Below the pieces are notes generated by a model, which did not search any database, was not told where the DNA came from, and was given only the letters and a program-made list of their open reading frames with translations. This document shows, one piece after another, positions 39,692 to 48,147 of a DNA stretch of 50,205 nt (positions within the stretch are counted from its first letter, which is position 1; every line of letters begins with the position of its first letter). Origin of the DNA: Vulcanimicrobium sp035943995 (GTDB taxonomy: Bacteria > Vulcanimicrobiota > Vulcanimicrobiia > Vulcanimicrobiales > Vulcanimicrobiaceae); NCBI GenBank assembly GCA_035943995.1, contig DASZBS010000136.1, forward strand, positions 1-50,205, in the 5' to 3' direction. Made by a program: the position numbers and the translations under genes.

Positions 39692-40524
39692 AAAAGCTGT
39701 CCGGCGGCGTCGCCGTCGTGACCGGCGCGGCGTCGGGGATCGGGCGGGCGCTCGCGCTGGCGCTGGCGGGCGAAGGCATGACGGTCGCGCTGGCCGACCG
39801 CGACGAGAAGGGCCTGCACGAAACGGCGCTGCTGGTCGCGCGCGCGAACGGCAGGACGTCGCTGCACGTGCTCGACGTCGCCGACGAAGCCGCCGTGAAC
39901 GCGTTCGCGCAGGACGTGCTGCGCGAGCACGGCCGCGTGACGATCGTTGCGAACAACGCCGGCGTGTCGATCTTCGGCACGGTGCAGGAGCTGGCGACCG
40001 ACGAGATCGCGTGGCTGATGAACGTGAACTTCTGGGGCGTCGTGTACGGCACGAAAGCGTTCTTGCCGGCGCTGCTCGCGCAGCCCGAAGCGTGCATCGT
40101 CAACACGTCGAGCGTGTTCGGCCTGTGGGGGCCGCCGGGGCAGTCGGCATACGCCGCGAGCAAGTTCGCCGTGCGCGGCTTCAGCGAGGCGCTGCGCGGC
40201 GAGCTGCTCGGCACCGGCGTTCACGTGCTCACCGTGCATCCCGGCGGCATCAAGACGGCGATCGCGCGCAGCTCGCGCGTCGCGCGCGCCGCCGACGCCG
40301 AGCTGGCCGCGACGATGGCGAAAAAGTTCGACGAACGGTTTCTCACGACGCCGCCGGAGGTGATGGCCGCGGCAATCGTCGACGGGATCAAGCGCAAGCG
40401 CGACCGCGTCGTCGCCGGCACCGACGCGCCGCGCATCGACGTGCTCACGCGGCTGTTCCCCACCCGCGCCGCGCGCTGGTTCAACCGCCGCGCGCGCCGC
40501 CTGCGCCAGGCGACCAACGCCTAG
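39688..40524 (+). CDS. Short-chain dehydrogenase/reductase
   Basis: The 278-residue protein is a classical SDR with VVTGAASGIGRALALALAGE (nucleotide binding), ADRDEKG, NNAGVSIFGTVQEL, the catalytic Ser in VNTSSVFGLWGP and Tyr-Lys in SAYAASKFAVRGFSEALRGE. It is NAD(P)H-dependent and reduces or oxidises an alcohol/carbonyl pair. A basic C-terminus (FPTRAARWFNRRARRLRQAT) is unusual and might bind membrane. GTG 39688 overlaps the monooxygenase stop. A lipase, monooxygenase and SDR set could degrade or modify an ester-linked lipid or ketone. Confidence 0.95.
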   Translation: MKKLSGGVAVVTGAASGIGRALALALAGEGMTVALADRDEKGLHETALLVARANGRTSLHVLDVADEAAVNAFAQDVLREHGRVTIVANNAGVSIFGTVQELATDEIAWLMNVNFWGVVYGTKAFLPALLAQPEACIVNTSSVFGLWGPPGQSAYAASKFAVRGFSEALRGELLGTGVHVLTVHPGGIKTAIARSSRVARAADAELAATMAKKFDERFLTTPPEVMAAAIVDGIKRKRDRVVAGTDAPRIDVLTRLFPTRAARWFNRRARRLRQATNA

Positions 40525-40584
40525 GCAGGATCGCGGCGCGGCGGAACCGCTCGCGGAAAGGATCGGCGTGATTCCGTTGTAACG

Positions 40585-42687
40585 GTGCGGGTAGTGCAGA
40601 TTCCGAGCGAGGTGGCGGAGCTCGCGGCGATTGCCGCGCTGCTCCAGGCTCAGGACGCCGAGCTTCGCGCCGTCGCGCGCCGCGTGTACGCCGCGCGCGG
40701 TCTGCCGTCGGCGTACGGCGACCGGGCTGGTGTGATGCTCGACGCGGTCGTGTCCGCCTTCGCGGGCGATGCAGATGACTTCTACGTCTGCGGGGCGGAG
40801 CTTGGCCTGGAGACGGCGCGCTGGTTGCGCGGGCGTGGAGACCGGCTCCCCGACGTCGTCGACCGGCTGCACCGGGCGCGCGTCGACTTGTTCCTGATCG
40901 AGTTGCCGGAGCGGTTGCCGCCCGCGCTGCGCACGCTGGCCACGCGGCAGATCGCGTGGTTCCTTACCGGCTACATCGGCCGCTTGCACAGCGGCGACAC
41001 CGCACTCGACTATGAGTTCGCGGGGCTGACCGTGCGCCGCTTGAGCACGACGCGGTCGGTGCCGGAGATCGAGCGCGTCGCGGTCGACGCCACACGGCGG
41101 TTGCTCGCGGTCGACGGCGCGTGGTTCGCGCGGCGCGAGCACGGCGTGTGGTCGATGTCGACGCAGCGCGGGCTCGATCCCGCGTTGGCGGCGCTGACGC
41201 TGCGCGACGAGGACATCCCGGGCGCAGCTGCGCTGCTGAGCGGCGAGACGCTCGCGTACGACCGCGTCGAGCGCGCGTCGCCCCAAGAGCACGCGCTCGC
41301 GCGCGCGCTGGGCGTTCGCGTCGCGCTCGTCGTGCCGATCATCATCGAAGGCGTGTGCGCAGGGATGCTCGGCGCGGGCCGCGTGGCGGAGGCGCGCTTC
41401 ACGGCGCAGGACCGCGGCCTCGCGGAGATCCTCGGCGCGCAGGTCAGCGCGCGCCTGCGCGAGCTGCACGCCGTGACGCGCATGCGCGACGCCCTCAACG
41501 CGCTCGAAGAATCGGATCGCCGGCTGCGCGAGCAGCTGCGCCGCAAGGAGCAGATCGTCGAGACGCTCCAGCAGATCTACATCCCGCGCGCGTTTCCGAC
41601 GGTGCCCGGGATCAGCTTCGACGCGGTGTACATTCCCGCCGAAGACGACGCGCGCGTGGGCGGCGACTGGTACGACGTGTTCCGGCTGCCCGACGGCCGG
41701 CTCGCGTTCTCGGTCGGCGACGTGGCCGGTCACGGCCTGCACGCCGCCGTGACGATGGGCGCGATCCGCCAAGCGATCTACATCGCGTCGCTCGACTCGC
41801 CGGACCCGGCGGTGGTGCTGCGCACCGTCAACCGCGTGCTGTTGCTGCAGCAGGCCGGTATCGCGACGGCGATCGTCGGTTTCCTCGATCCGCGCACGCG
41901 CGTCATCACGTACGCGTCGGCCGGTCATCCGCCGCCGCTGGTCGCGGGGCCGGGCGGCGCGCGTTTCCTCGAACCCGGCGGCATCCCGCTTGGCATCCTC
42001 GACGATCCGCCGATCACCGAATCACACCTGGACGCGCAAGGCGAGATGCTGTTCGTGCTCTACACCGACGGACTGATCGAGTACGCGCGCGACGTCGCGG
42101 CCGGCCAGGAGGCGCTGCGCGGCGCGGTCGAGCTCGCCGCCGGCGAAGACCCCACGCGCGATCACGCGCTGCGCATCGTCGAGCGCGTGCTCGGCGGCGA
42201 AGGGACGGACGACGACCTCGCGCTGCTCGTCGTGCGCTTCGCCGAGGCCGGCGCGCGCTTCGCGATCAGCTCGACGCAGACGCGCAGCGACGCGGTGTCG
42301 TGGGACGTCGACGCGTCCGACCCGAGCTCTGCCGCCGCGGTGCGCACGCAGTTCGTCGCGTTCTTACGCCGTTTCGTCGACGCGGAGGCCGACTTGTTCC
42401 CGGCCGAGCTCGTGCTGGGCGAGCTGCTCGCGAACGCGGTCGAGCACGCGCCGGGGCCCGTGCACGTGGAGCTGGCGTGGCGCGGCGACGAGCCGGTGCT
42501 GACGGTGCGCGACAACGGGCGCGGGTTTCAGCCGCGCGCGCGGCTGCCGGATGACGTGTTCTCGGAAAGCGGGCGCGGGTTGTTCCTCATCTCCGCGTTC
42601 GCGCGCAGCGTGACGTCGGCGACGCGGCTCGAAGGCGGCGCCGACGTATGCGTCGTGCTGCCGTACACCCGCCGGGAGCGGCCGTAA
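40585..42687 (+). CDS. GAF - SpoIIE phosphatase - HATPase fusion regulator
   Basis: The 700-residue protein has a helical N-terminal region (about 1-155), a GAF-like sensor (about 165-310, AVDATRRLLAVDGAWFARRE to EILGAQVSARL), a short coiled-coil (EESDRRLREQLRRKEQIVET), a PP2C/SpoIIE phosphatase (about 345-540, VGGDWYDVF, FSVGDVAGHGLHAAVTM, GTDDDLALLVVRF) and a C-terminal RsbW-type kinase-like HATPase (LGELLANAVEHAPGPV, VRDNGRGFQP, GRGLFLISAF). The phosphatase and anti-sigma kinase-like domains of a partner-switching system are joined in one chain. It probably tunes sigma factor or signal-protein activity by phosphorylation state. No anti-sigma antagonist gene adjoins. GTG 40585 is chosen; GTG 40594 is possible. 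A hemerythrin gene follows 1 bp later. Confidence 0.93.
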   Translation: MRVVQIPSEVAELAAIAALLQAQDAELRAVARRVYAARGLPSAYGDRAGVMLDAVVSAFAGDADDFYVCGAELGLETARWLRGRGDRLPDVVDRLHRARVDLFLIELPERLPPALRTLATRQIAWFLTGYIGRLHSGDTALDYEFAGLTVRRLSTTRSVPEIERVAVDATRRLLAVDGAWFARREHGVWSMSTQRGLDPALAALTLRDEDIPGAAALLSGETLAYDRVERASPQEHALARALGVRVALVVPIIIEGVCAGMLGAGRVAEARFTAQDRGLAEILGAQVSARLRELHAVTRMRDALNALEESDRRLREQLRRKEQIVETLQQIYIPRAFPTVPGISFDAVYIPAEDDARVGGDWYDVFRLPDGRLAFSVGDVAGHGLHAAVTMGAIRQAIYIASLDSPDPAVVLRTVNRVLLLQQAGIATAIVGFLDPRTRVITYASAGHPPPLVAGPGGARFLEPGGIPLGILDDPPITESHLDAQGEMLFVLYTDGLIEYARDVAAGQEALRGAVELAAGEDPTRDHALRIVERVLGGEGTDDDLALLVVRFAEAGARFAISSTQTRSDAVSWDVDASDPSSAAAVRTQFVAFLRRFVDAEADLFPAELVLGELLANAVEHAPGPVHVELAWRGDEPVLTVRDNGRGFQPRARLPDDVFSESGRGLFLISAFARSVTSATRLEGGADVCVVLPYTRRERP

Positions 42688-42688
42688 G

Positions 42689-43108
42689 ATGCCGTACGGC
42701 CTCGCGCGCGACATTCAAACCTGCCGCGGCCACCACGCCGTGCTGCGCGAGCTGTTGGAAGGATTTCCGGAAGCCGCAGCCGCGAACGGCCTGCGCATTC
42801 GCACAGCGCTGCGGCTGCTCGAGACCGTGCTGGTACGGCACCTCGCATTCGAAGACGCGCGCATCTATCCCGCGCTCGAATCCGCGGAGCTGCAGATAGC
42901 GGAGCGCGCGCGCCGCTATCGCGAGGAGATGGGCGATCTGAGCGGTCGCGTCGCCGCGTTCCTGGAGCGCTGGCGCGCGGAGGGGGCCATCGAAGCGGAG
43001 CCGCGCGCGTTCGCACGGGCGTGGGACGCGATGCGAACCGCGCTCGAGCGCCGCATGGCGGCCGAGGACGACGACCTCTACGAGATCGCCGAGCACCACT
43101 CGGGCTGA
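42689..43108 (+). CDS. Hemerythrin-like HHE domain protein
   Basis: The 139-residue helical protein has an HHE-type pattern: IQTCRGHHAVLRELLEGF, LVRHLAFEDARIYPALES and RMAAEDDDLYEIAEHHSG. The His and Glu/Asp pairs could bind a di-iron centre that senses or carries oxygen or nitric oxide. It begins right after the stop of the SpoIIE regulator gene (1-bp gap), so the two are probably co-expressed, and the hemerythrin may supply an oxygen- or NO-linked input. It ends 4 bp from the convergent RND gene. Metal ligands are inferred from pattern only. Confidence 0.85.
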   Translation: MPYGLARDIQTCRGHHAVLRELLEGFPEAAAANGLRIRTALRLLETVLVRHLAFEDARIYPALESAELQIAERARRYREEMGDLSGRVAAFLERWRAEGAIEAEPRAFARAWDAMRTALERRMAAEDDDLYEIAEHHSG

Positions 43109-43112
43109 GCGC

Positions 43113-46100
43113 TCACTCCGGCAGCGCCAGGCGCACCGGTTCGCTGCCGTCGGCGAAGTGCAGCACGATCTCGCCGTCGGGCGTGCGCACGACGGACACC
43201 GGCACGGCGCCTGCGGGTGCGTGTCCGTTCGTGGCCGTCGCGGCGCGCTTGCGGCGTGCGAACCGTTCGCGCAGGCCGGCGAGCGCGACGTACACCACCG
43301 GCACGACGAACAGGTTCAGCACCGTCGAGAGGATCATGCCGCCGAACACCGCCGTGCCCAGCGAACGGCGGCTCGCGGCGCCCGCGCCCGAAGCGAATAC
43401 TAGCGGCACCGTCGCGAGGATGAACGCGAGCGAGGTCATCAGGATGGGCCGGAGCCTCGTCTGCGCGGCGTCGCGCACCGCGGCGGCGGCGTCGAGACCG
43501 TGCCGGCGGCGCTGGTTCGCGAACTCCACGATCAGGATCGCGTTCTTGCTCGCCAGCGCGATCAGCATGAGATAGCCGACCTGCGCGTACAAATCGCTCG
43601 GCAGCGCGCGCAAGTCGAGCGCGAGGATCGCCCCGAGGATCGCGAGCGGTACGGAGACCAGGATGATGATCGGGTCGCTGTAGTTCTCGTAGTTCGCGGC
43701 GAGCACGAGGAACACGCACAGCAGCCCCAGGCCGAAGATCACCAAGGCCTGGCTGCCGAACTCGATCTGCTCGAGCGAGATGCCTGTCCATTCGAAGCTC
43801 GTGCCGCTGGGAAGGCTCTGCGCCGCGGTCGTCATAGACGCGAGCGCTTGGCCGGAGCCGTAGCCGGCGGCGGGGATGCCGTTGATCTCGATGGAGCGCT
43901 GGAGGTTGTAGTGCGTGATGATCGGCGCGATGCGGTCGAGGTGCGTGCGAACCAGCGATGCCAGCGGGACCGTCGCGGCGAGCTGCGGCCCCGGCGCGTT
44001 GGTGTGGACGTAGATGCGGTCGAGCGCGCCCAGCCGGTTGCGGAACGGCGTGTCGGCCTGCACGTACACGCGGTACGAGCGGTTGAGGTAGTCGAAGTCG
44101 TTGACGTACTGCGAACCGAGATAAACCTGCATCGCCGCGAAGACGTCGGGGAGCGGGATGCCGAGCGAGGCGATCTTCTCGCGGTCGAGCTCGACCACGA
44201 GCTGCGGCGCGTCGTCGCGGAACGTCGTCGAGACGTTGCGCAAGGTCGGGTCGCGGCGCGTCTCGGCGATCAAGCCGCGCGCCGCCGTGGTGAGCGCCGG
44301 GATGCCGACGTTGTCCTGGTCCTGCAGCTCGAACTGAAAGCCGGCGAGGTTGCCGATCCCGCGGATCGCCGGCGGGTTGAACGCGAGCACCGTCGCGTTC
44401 GCGATCTGCGCCAGCCGCGGGCGCAGTCGCTGCATGATGCCGAACGCCGACGAGTCCGCCGACGTGCGGTCGCCCCATTCCCGCAGCGACACGAACATGA
44501 TCGCGCGGTTCGGCGCGTTGATGCCGAACTGCGTGCCGTTGGGCTCGAAGACGATCGAGATCTCCGGGAACGCGGCGAGCATGCCTTCGATACGCTTCGT
44601 GACGCGCTCGGTGTCCGCCAGCGATGCGCCTTCGGGCAGCTGAACGGTGACGTAGAAGTAGCCGAGGTCCTCATCGGGCAGGAAGCCCGTCGGGATCTTC
44701 TGGTACGCGAAGAACGTCGCGACGAGCCCCAGCGCGAACAAGCCGAGCACGAGAGCGCGATAGCGCACGAGCACGGGCAGCACCGCGTGATAGCCGTTGC
44801 GCCCGGCGTCGATGGCGCGGTTGATCGCGCCGTAGAAGCCGGTGCGGTGCACTTTGTGCTCGCCGAGCAGCAGCGCGGAGAGCGTCGGCGTGAGGGTGAG
44901 CGCGTTGAAGAGCGAGATGGTGATCGCGCACGCGATCGTCAGCGCGAACTGCTTGTAGAGCTGACCCGTCGTGCCGGCAAAGAACGCGACCGGGATGAAC
45001 ACCGCGAGCAGCACCAGCGAGCTCGCGACCACCGCGCTGGTGATCTCTTTCATCGCCGCCGACGCGCCGGCGTACGACTCCATGCCCTTCTCGTTGACGA
45101 AGCGCGCGATGTTCTCGATGACCACGATCGCGTCGTCGACCACCAGCCCCGTCGCGAGCGTCAATCCGAACAGCGTGAGCGTGTTGATCGAGAAACCGAG
45201 CACCTTCATCAGCGCGAACGTGCCGATCAGCGAGACCGGGATCGTGATCGCCGGGATCAGCGTGGTGCGCCACGACTGCAGGAACAAGAACACCACCGCG
45301 ATCACCAGCACGATCGAGATCGCCAGCGTCTTGAGGACCTCGCGGATCGACTCGCTGACGAACGGCGTCGCGTCGAACCCGAACCGGTAGGTGATGCCGT
45401 GCGGGAAACGTCCCTGGAGCTTGTCCATCGTCTTGCGCACGTCGCCCGCGACTTGCAGCGCGTTGGCGCTCGGCAAGGTGAGGACCGCGATCCCGATCGC
45501 GTCTTTGCCGTCGAGGCGCAGGTCCTGGGCGTAGCTCTCGGCGCCCAGCTCCACCCGCCCGACGTCGCGCAGCCGCACGAAGCCGGCATCCGGATTCGAC
45601 CGCAGGATCAAGTTCCCGAAATCTTGCGACGTGCGCATGCGGCCCAGCGCGCGGACCGAGATCTGGTACGGCTGGTCGGCGCGGATCGGCGCGGATCCGA
45701 TCGAGCCGGCGGCGACTTGGACGTTCTGCGTCTGCAGCGCGGACACGATGTCCGACGCGGTCAGGTGGTTGACGTTGAGCCGGGTCGGGTCGAGCCACAA
45801 CCGCATCGCGTAGCGGCGCTCGCCGAAGATGCGCACGTCGTTGACGCCGCGGATGCGCTTGATGACGTCCACGATGTTGTTCGCGGCGTAGTTGCTGATG
45901 AAGACGCGGTCGTAGCGCGCATCGGTCGACGTCAGGCCCATCGCGATGACGAACGTGCCGCTGTTCTTGGTGACGGTGACGCCGGTCGCGCGCACCTCGG
46001 CCGGAAGCCGGCCGATCGTGTTGTTCACCTGGTTCTGCACGTCGTTGGCGGCCAGATCGATGTTGCGGTCGAGCTGGAACGTGCACACCACCGAGCTCGT

Positions 46101-46358
46101 GCCGTCGCTGGTCGTGGTCGAGGTGATGTAACGCAGGCCGTCGACGCCGTTGATCGCCTCTTCGAGCGGCGTAGTCACCGACGACTCCGCGGACTGCGCG
46201 TTGGCGCCGATGTAGGTCGCCGTCACGGTGACGACCGGCGGGGCGACCTGCGGGAACTGGGCGACGGGGAGGGTTGGGATCGAGATCAGCCCGGCCAGGA
46301 TGATGAAGAGCGCGCAGACCGACGCAAAGACCGGCCGGTGAAGGAAGAACTCGATCAC
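43113..46358 (-). CDS. RND multidrug efflux pump, HAE1 (AcrB-like) family
   Basis: The 1081-residue protein has the full RND layout of two six-TM bundles with large periplasmic loops. The proton-relay Asp408-Asp409 lie in GLVVDDAIVVIENIARFV, and the C-terminal half has ASKNAILIVEFANQRRRHG with the matching Lys. The start IEFFLHRPVFASVCALFIIL is typical. A 50-residue C-terminal extension after LRERFARRKR is longer than usual (AATATNGHAPAGAVPVSVVR, TPDGEIVLHFADGSEPVRLA). It would export drugs or lipophilic compounds in complex with a membrane-fusion protein and an outer-membrane channel. Neither gene is nearby, so the partners lie elsewhere. It is divergent from the Nudix gene. Confidence 0.96.
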   Translation of the reverse strand: MIEFFLHRPVFASVCALFIILAGLISIPTLPVAQFPQVAPPVVTVTATYIGANAQSAESSVTTPLEEAINGVDGLRYITSTTTSDGTSSVVCTFQLDRNIDLAANDVQNQVNNTIGRLPAEVRATGVTVTKNSGTFVIAMGLTSTDARYDRVFISNYAANNIVDVIKRIRGVNDVRIFGERRYAMRLWLDPTRLNVNHLTASDIVSALQTQNVQVAAGSIGSAPIRADQPYQISVRALGRMRTSQDFGNLILRSNPDAGFVRLRDVGRVELGAESYAQDLRLDGKDAIGIAVLTLPSANALQVAGDVRKTMDKLQGRFPHGITYRFGFDATPFVSESIREVLKTLAISIVLVIAVVFLFLQSWRTTLIPAITIPVSLIGTFALMKVLGFSINTLTLFGLTLATGLVVDDAIVVIENIARFVNEKGMESYAGASAAMKEITSAVVASSLVLLAVFIPVAFFAGTTGQLYKQFALTIACAITISLFNALTLTPTLSALLLGEHKVHRTGFYGAINRAIDAGRNGYHAVLPVLVRYRALVLGLFALGLVATFFAYQKIPTGFLPDEDLGYFYVTVQLPEGASLADTERVTKRIEGMLAAFPEISIVFEPNGTQFGINAPNRAIMFVSLREWGDRTSADSSAFGIMQRLRPRLAQIANATVLAFNPPAIRGIGNLAGFQFELQDQDNVGIPALTTAARGLIAETRRDPTLRNVSTTFRDDAPQLVVELDREKIASLGIPLPDVFAAMQVYLGSQYVNDFDYLNRSYRVYVQADTPFRNRLGALDRIYVHTNAPGPQLAATVPLASLVRTHLDRIAPIITHYNLQRSIEINGIPAAGYGSGQALASMTTAAQSLPSGTSFEWTGISLEQIEFGSQALVIFGLGLLCVFLVLAANYENYSDPIIILVSVPLAILGAILALDLRALPSDLYAQVGYLMLIALASKNAILIVEFANQRRRHGLDAAAAVRDAAQTRLRPILMTSLAFILATVPLVFASGAGAASRRSLGTAVFGGMILSTVLNLFVVPVVYVALAGLRERFARRKRAATATNGHAPAGAVPVSVVRTPDGEIVLHFADGSEPVRLALPE

Positions 46359-46412
46359 GGCGGCCGTCTTCGACCCCGGAGGCCCGCGAACCGCTGTCGA
46401 AAGTTCTCAGGA

Positions 46413-46997
46413 ATGCAGTCCGTACGGCGTACCGCGGCGGTGGTCATCGCGATCCTGACCAAGCCGCCGCACGGCGTTGTGTTCATCGAGCGCGCGGCGC
46501 ACCTGCGCGACCACCCCGGCCAGATCGCGCTCCCCGGCGGCTCGGTCGACGCGCAGGACGGCGGCGACCTGCGGCGCACGGCGCTGCGCGAGCTGCGCGA
46601 AGAGGTCGGCATCGTGCCCGAGCGGGTGACGATCCTCGCACAGCTGCCGATGGTCCGCCAGACGCGCGCGAACAACTTCGACGTGACGCCGTTCGTCGCG
46701 GCCGTCGCGCCGGGGCCGCTCACGATCGACGGCACGGAGACGGCGGCGGTGTTCACCATCCCGCTCGACGTGATCGTCGAGCACCTGCAGCCGGGCACGC
46801 ACGTCGTCGGCGAGCACAGCATCGAGACGTATCTGCTCGACTACGAGAGCCGCCGCGTGTGGGGGCTCACGGGACACATCCTGCGGTCGTTCGTCGAGGC
46901 GTGGAACGACGCGGCCGACCCGCTGCGCTCCGTCGTCGGCGCGGCGCTCGCCGGAACCGCGCAGCAGAACACCGAAGGACGGAGCGGCCGTGTATGA
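46413..46997 (+). CDS. Nudix hydrolase, NudL/CoA-pyrophosphatase-like
   Basis: The 194-residue product carries a NudL-type Nudix box: HLRDHPGQIALPGGSVDAQD, then RRTALRELREEVGI, where REL-REEVG provides the metal-binding Glu residues. The LRDHPGQIALPGG stretch is diagnostic of the CoA pyrophosphatase-like group, which cleaves coenzyme A or related pyrophosphates. ATG 46413 begins just after the RND promoter region. A potassium channel gene overlaps the stop (ATGA). That coupling of a nucleotide hydrolase to a channel is unexplained, but NudL-type substrates include nucleotide signals that channel regulatory domains may bind. Confidence 0.92.
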   Translation: MQSVRRTAAVVIAILTKPPHGVVFIERAAHLRDHPGQIALPGGSVDAQDGGDLRRTALRELREEVGIVPERVTILAQLPMVRQTRANNFDVTPFVAAVAPGPLTIDGTETAAVFTIPLDVIVEHLQPGTHVVGEHSIETYLLDYESRRVWGLTGHILRSFVEAWNDAADPLRSVVGAALAGTAQQNTEGRSGRV

Positions 46998-47992
46998 AAG
47001 AGCGCTCGATCCTTCCGCGCACGCTGCTGATAGCAGCGACACTGTTGATCAGCGTCGTGCTGTTCGGGACGGTGGGGTATGTCACGCTGGAGCGCTGGTC
47101 GTGGTTCGATGCGCTCTACATGACCGTCACCACCATCACGACGGTCGGCGGGGGCGAGCCGGCGCCGCTCGACGTGGCGGGGAAGTGGTGGACGATCGCC
47201 GTCGTCGCCTTCGGGTTCGGCGTGCTGACCTATACGGTGCTGGCGCTCGTCGCGTACGTGATCGAGGGGCATCTGGGCGAGGAGTTCAACGCGCGCCGGA
47301 TGCGGCGGCGGGTCGCTAAGATGCAGGACCATTTCATCTTGTGCGGCTTCGGCCGCGTCGGCCGCGAGATCGCGCGCGACTTCACCGCGGAGAAGATCCC
47401 GTTCGTCGTGGTCGACATCAACCCCGACTCGCTCGAGCGCGCGACCGCGCAAGGCTTCACGGTGATGAACGGCAACGCGGCCGACGTCGGCACGCTGCAA
47501 GCCGCCGGGATCGAGCGCGCGCGCGGGCTGGTGACCGCGGTCGACGACGACGCCGACAACATCTACGTCACGCTGTCCGCGCGCGTGCTCAAGCCGGATC
47601 TTTTCATCGTCGCGCGCGCGAACGCCGAGGACGCCGAACGCAAGATCCGGCTGGCCGGTGCGAACCGCGTCATCTCGCCGTACACGATCGGCGGCCGCCG
47701 CATGGCGAGCCTGGCGATGCGCCCCACCGCGGTCGAGTTCGTCGACACGGTGCTCTCCGCCGACAACGGCCAGCTCTTGCTCGAAGACCTGACGATCCGG
47801 CCGGGATCGGCGTGGATCGGTCGCGCGCTCGTCGAGCTGTTCCCGCACGACGACGAAGCCTTCGTGCTCGCCCTCAAGCGCGACGGCGCGATGCGCTTTC
47901 GCCCGGCGGCGAACACGGAGCTCAAATCGGGCGACGAGCTGGTGACCGCGGGCCCGCCCGAAGCGATCCGCGCGCTCGAGCAGCGCCTGTAG
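46994..47992 (+). CDS. Potassium channel protein with TrkA domains and atypical filter
   Basis: The 332-residue protein has two membrane helices around a pore loop, then a TrkA-N (RCK) domain with HFILCGFGRVGREIARDF, VVDINPDSLERATAQGFTVM and VTAVDDDADNIYVTLSARVL, and a TrkA-C domain at the end. The K+ channel selectivity filter reads TITTVGGGEPAP (residues 48-59), so the usual aromatic Tyr/Phe of TVGYG is Gly53. NAD(H), Ca2+ or nucleotide binding to the RCK domain normally gates such channels. It starts at ATG 46994 in the Nudix stop codon. Whether the altered filter still selects K+ is not known. Confidence 0.92.
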   Translation: MKERSILPRTLLIAATLLISVVLFGTVGYVTLERWSWFDALYMTVTTITTVGGGEPAPLDVAGKWWTIAVVAFGFGVLTYTVLALVAYVIEGHLGEEFNARRMRRRVAKMQDHFILCGFGRVGREIARDFTAEKIPFVVVDINPDSLERATAQGFTVMNGNAADVGTLQAAGIERARGLVTAVDDDADNIYVTLSARVLKPDLFIVARANAEDAERKIRLAGANRVISPYTIGGRRMASLAMRPTAVEFVDTVLSADNGQLLLEDLTIRPGSAWIGRALVELFPHDDEAFVLALKRDGAMRFRPAANTELKSGDELVTAGPPEAIRALEQRL

Positions 47993-48147
47993 CCCCCTCG
48001 GGCCCCCGAACCGAACGGCTCCCGGCCGCGCCACCCCGGGCGACAGGGCACCCGCGCCGCGATTCGGAACCTTAGAAGCCACGTCCGCCGCGTGCGGTGC
48101 TCGAATCGCGAGGTCCGCGAGCCTCATCGAACGGGAAGGTCTCCAGA

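Noticed and set aside
39442..41928. 828-codon minus-strand open frame
   Set aside because: Antisense to the SDR and SpoIIE-type genes; His/Arg/Asp-rich shadow sequence without motifs.
43500..46412. Plus-strand open frame of nearly 1000 codons opposite the RND pump
   Set aside because: It is antisense shadow of the pump. Only its end, from ATG 46413, codes for a real Nudix protein.
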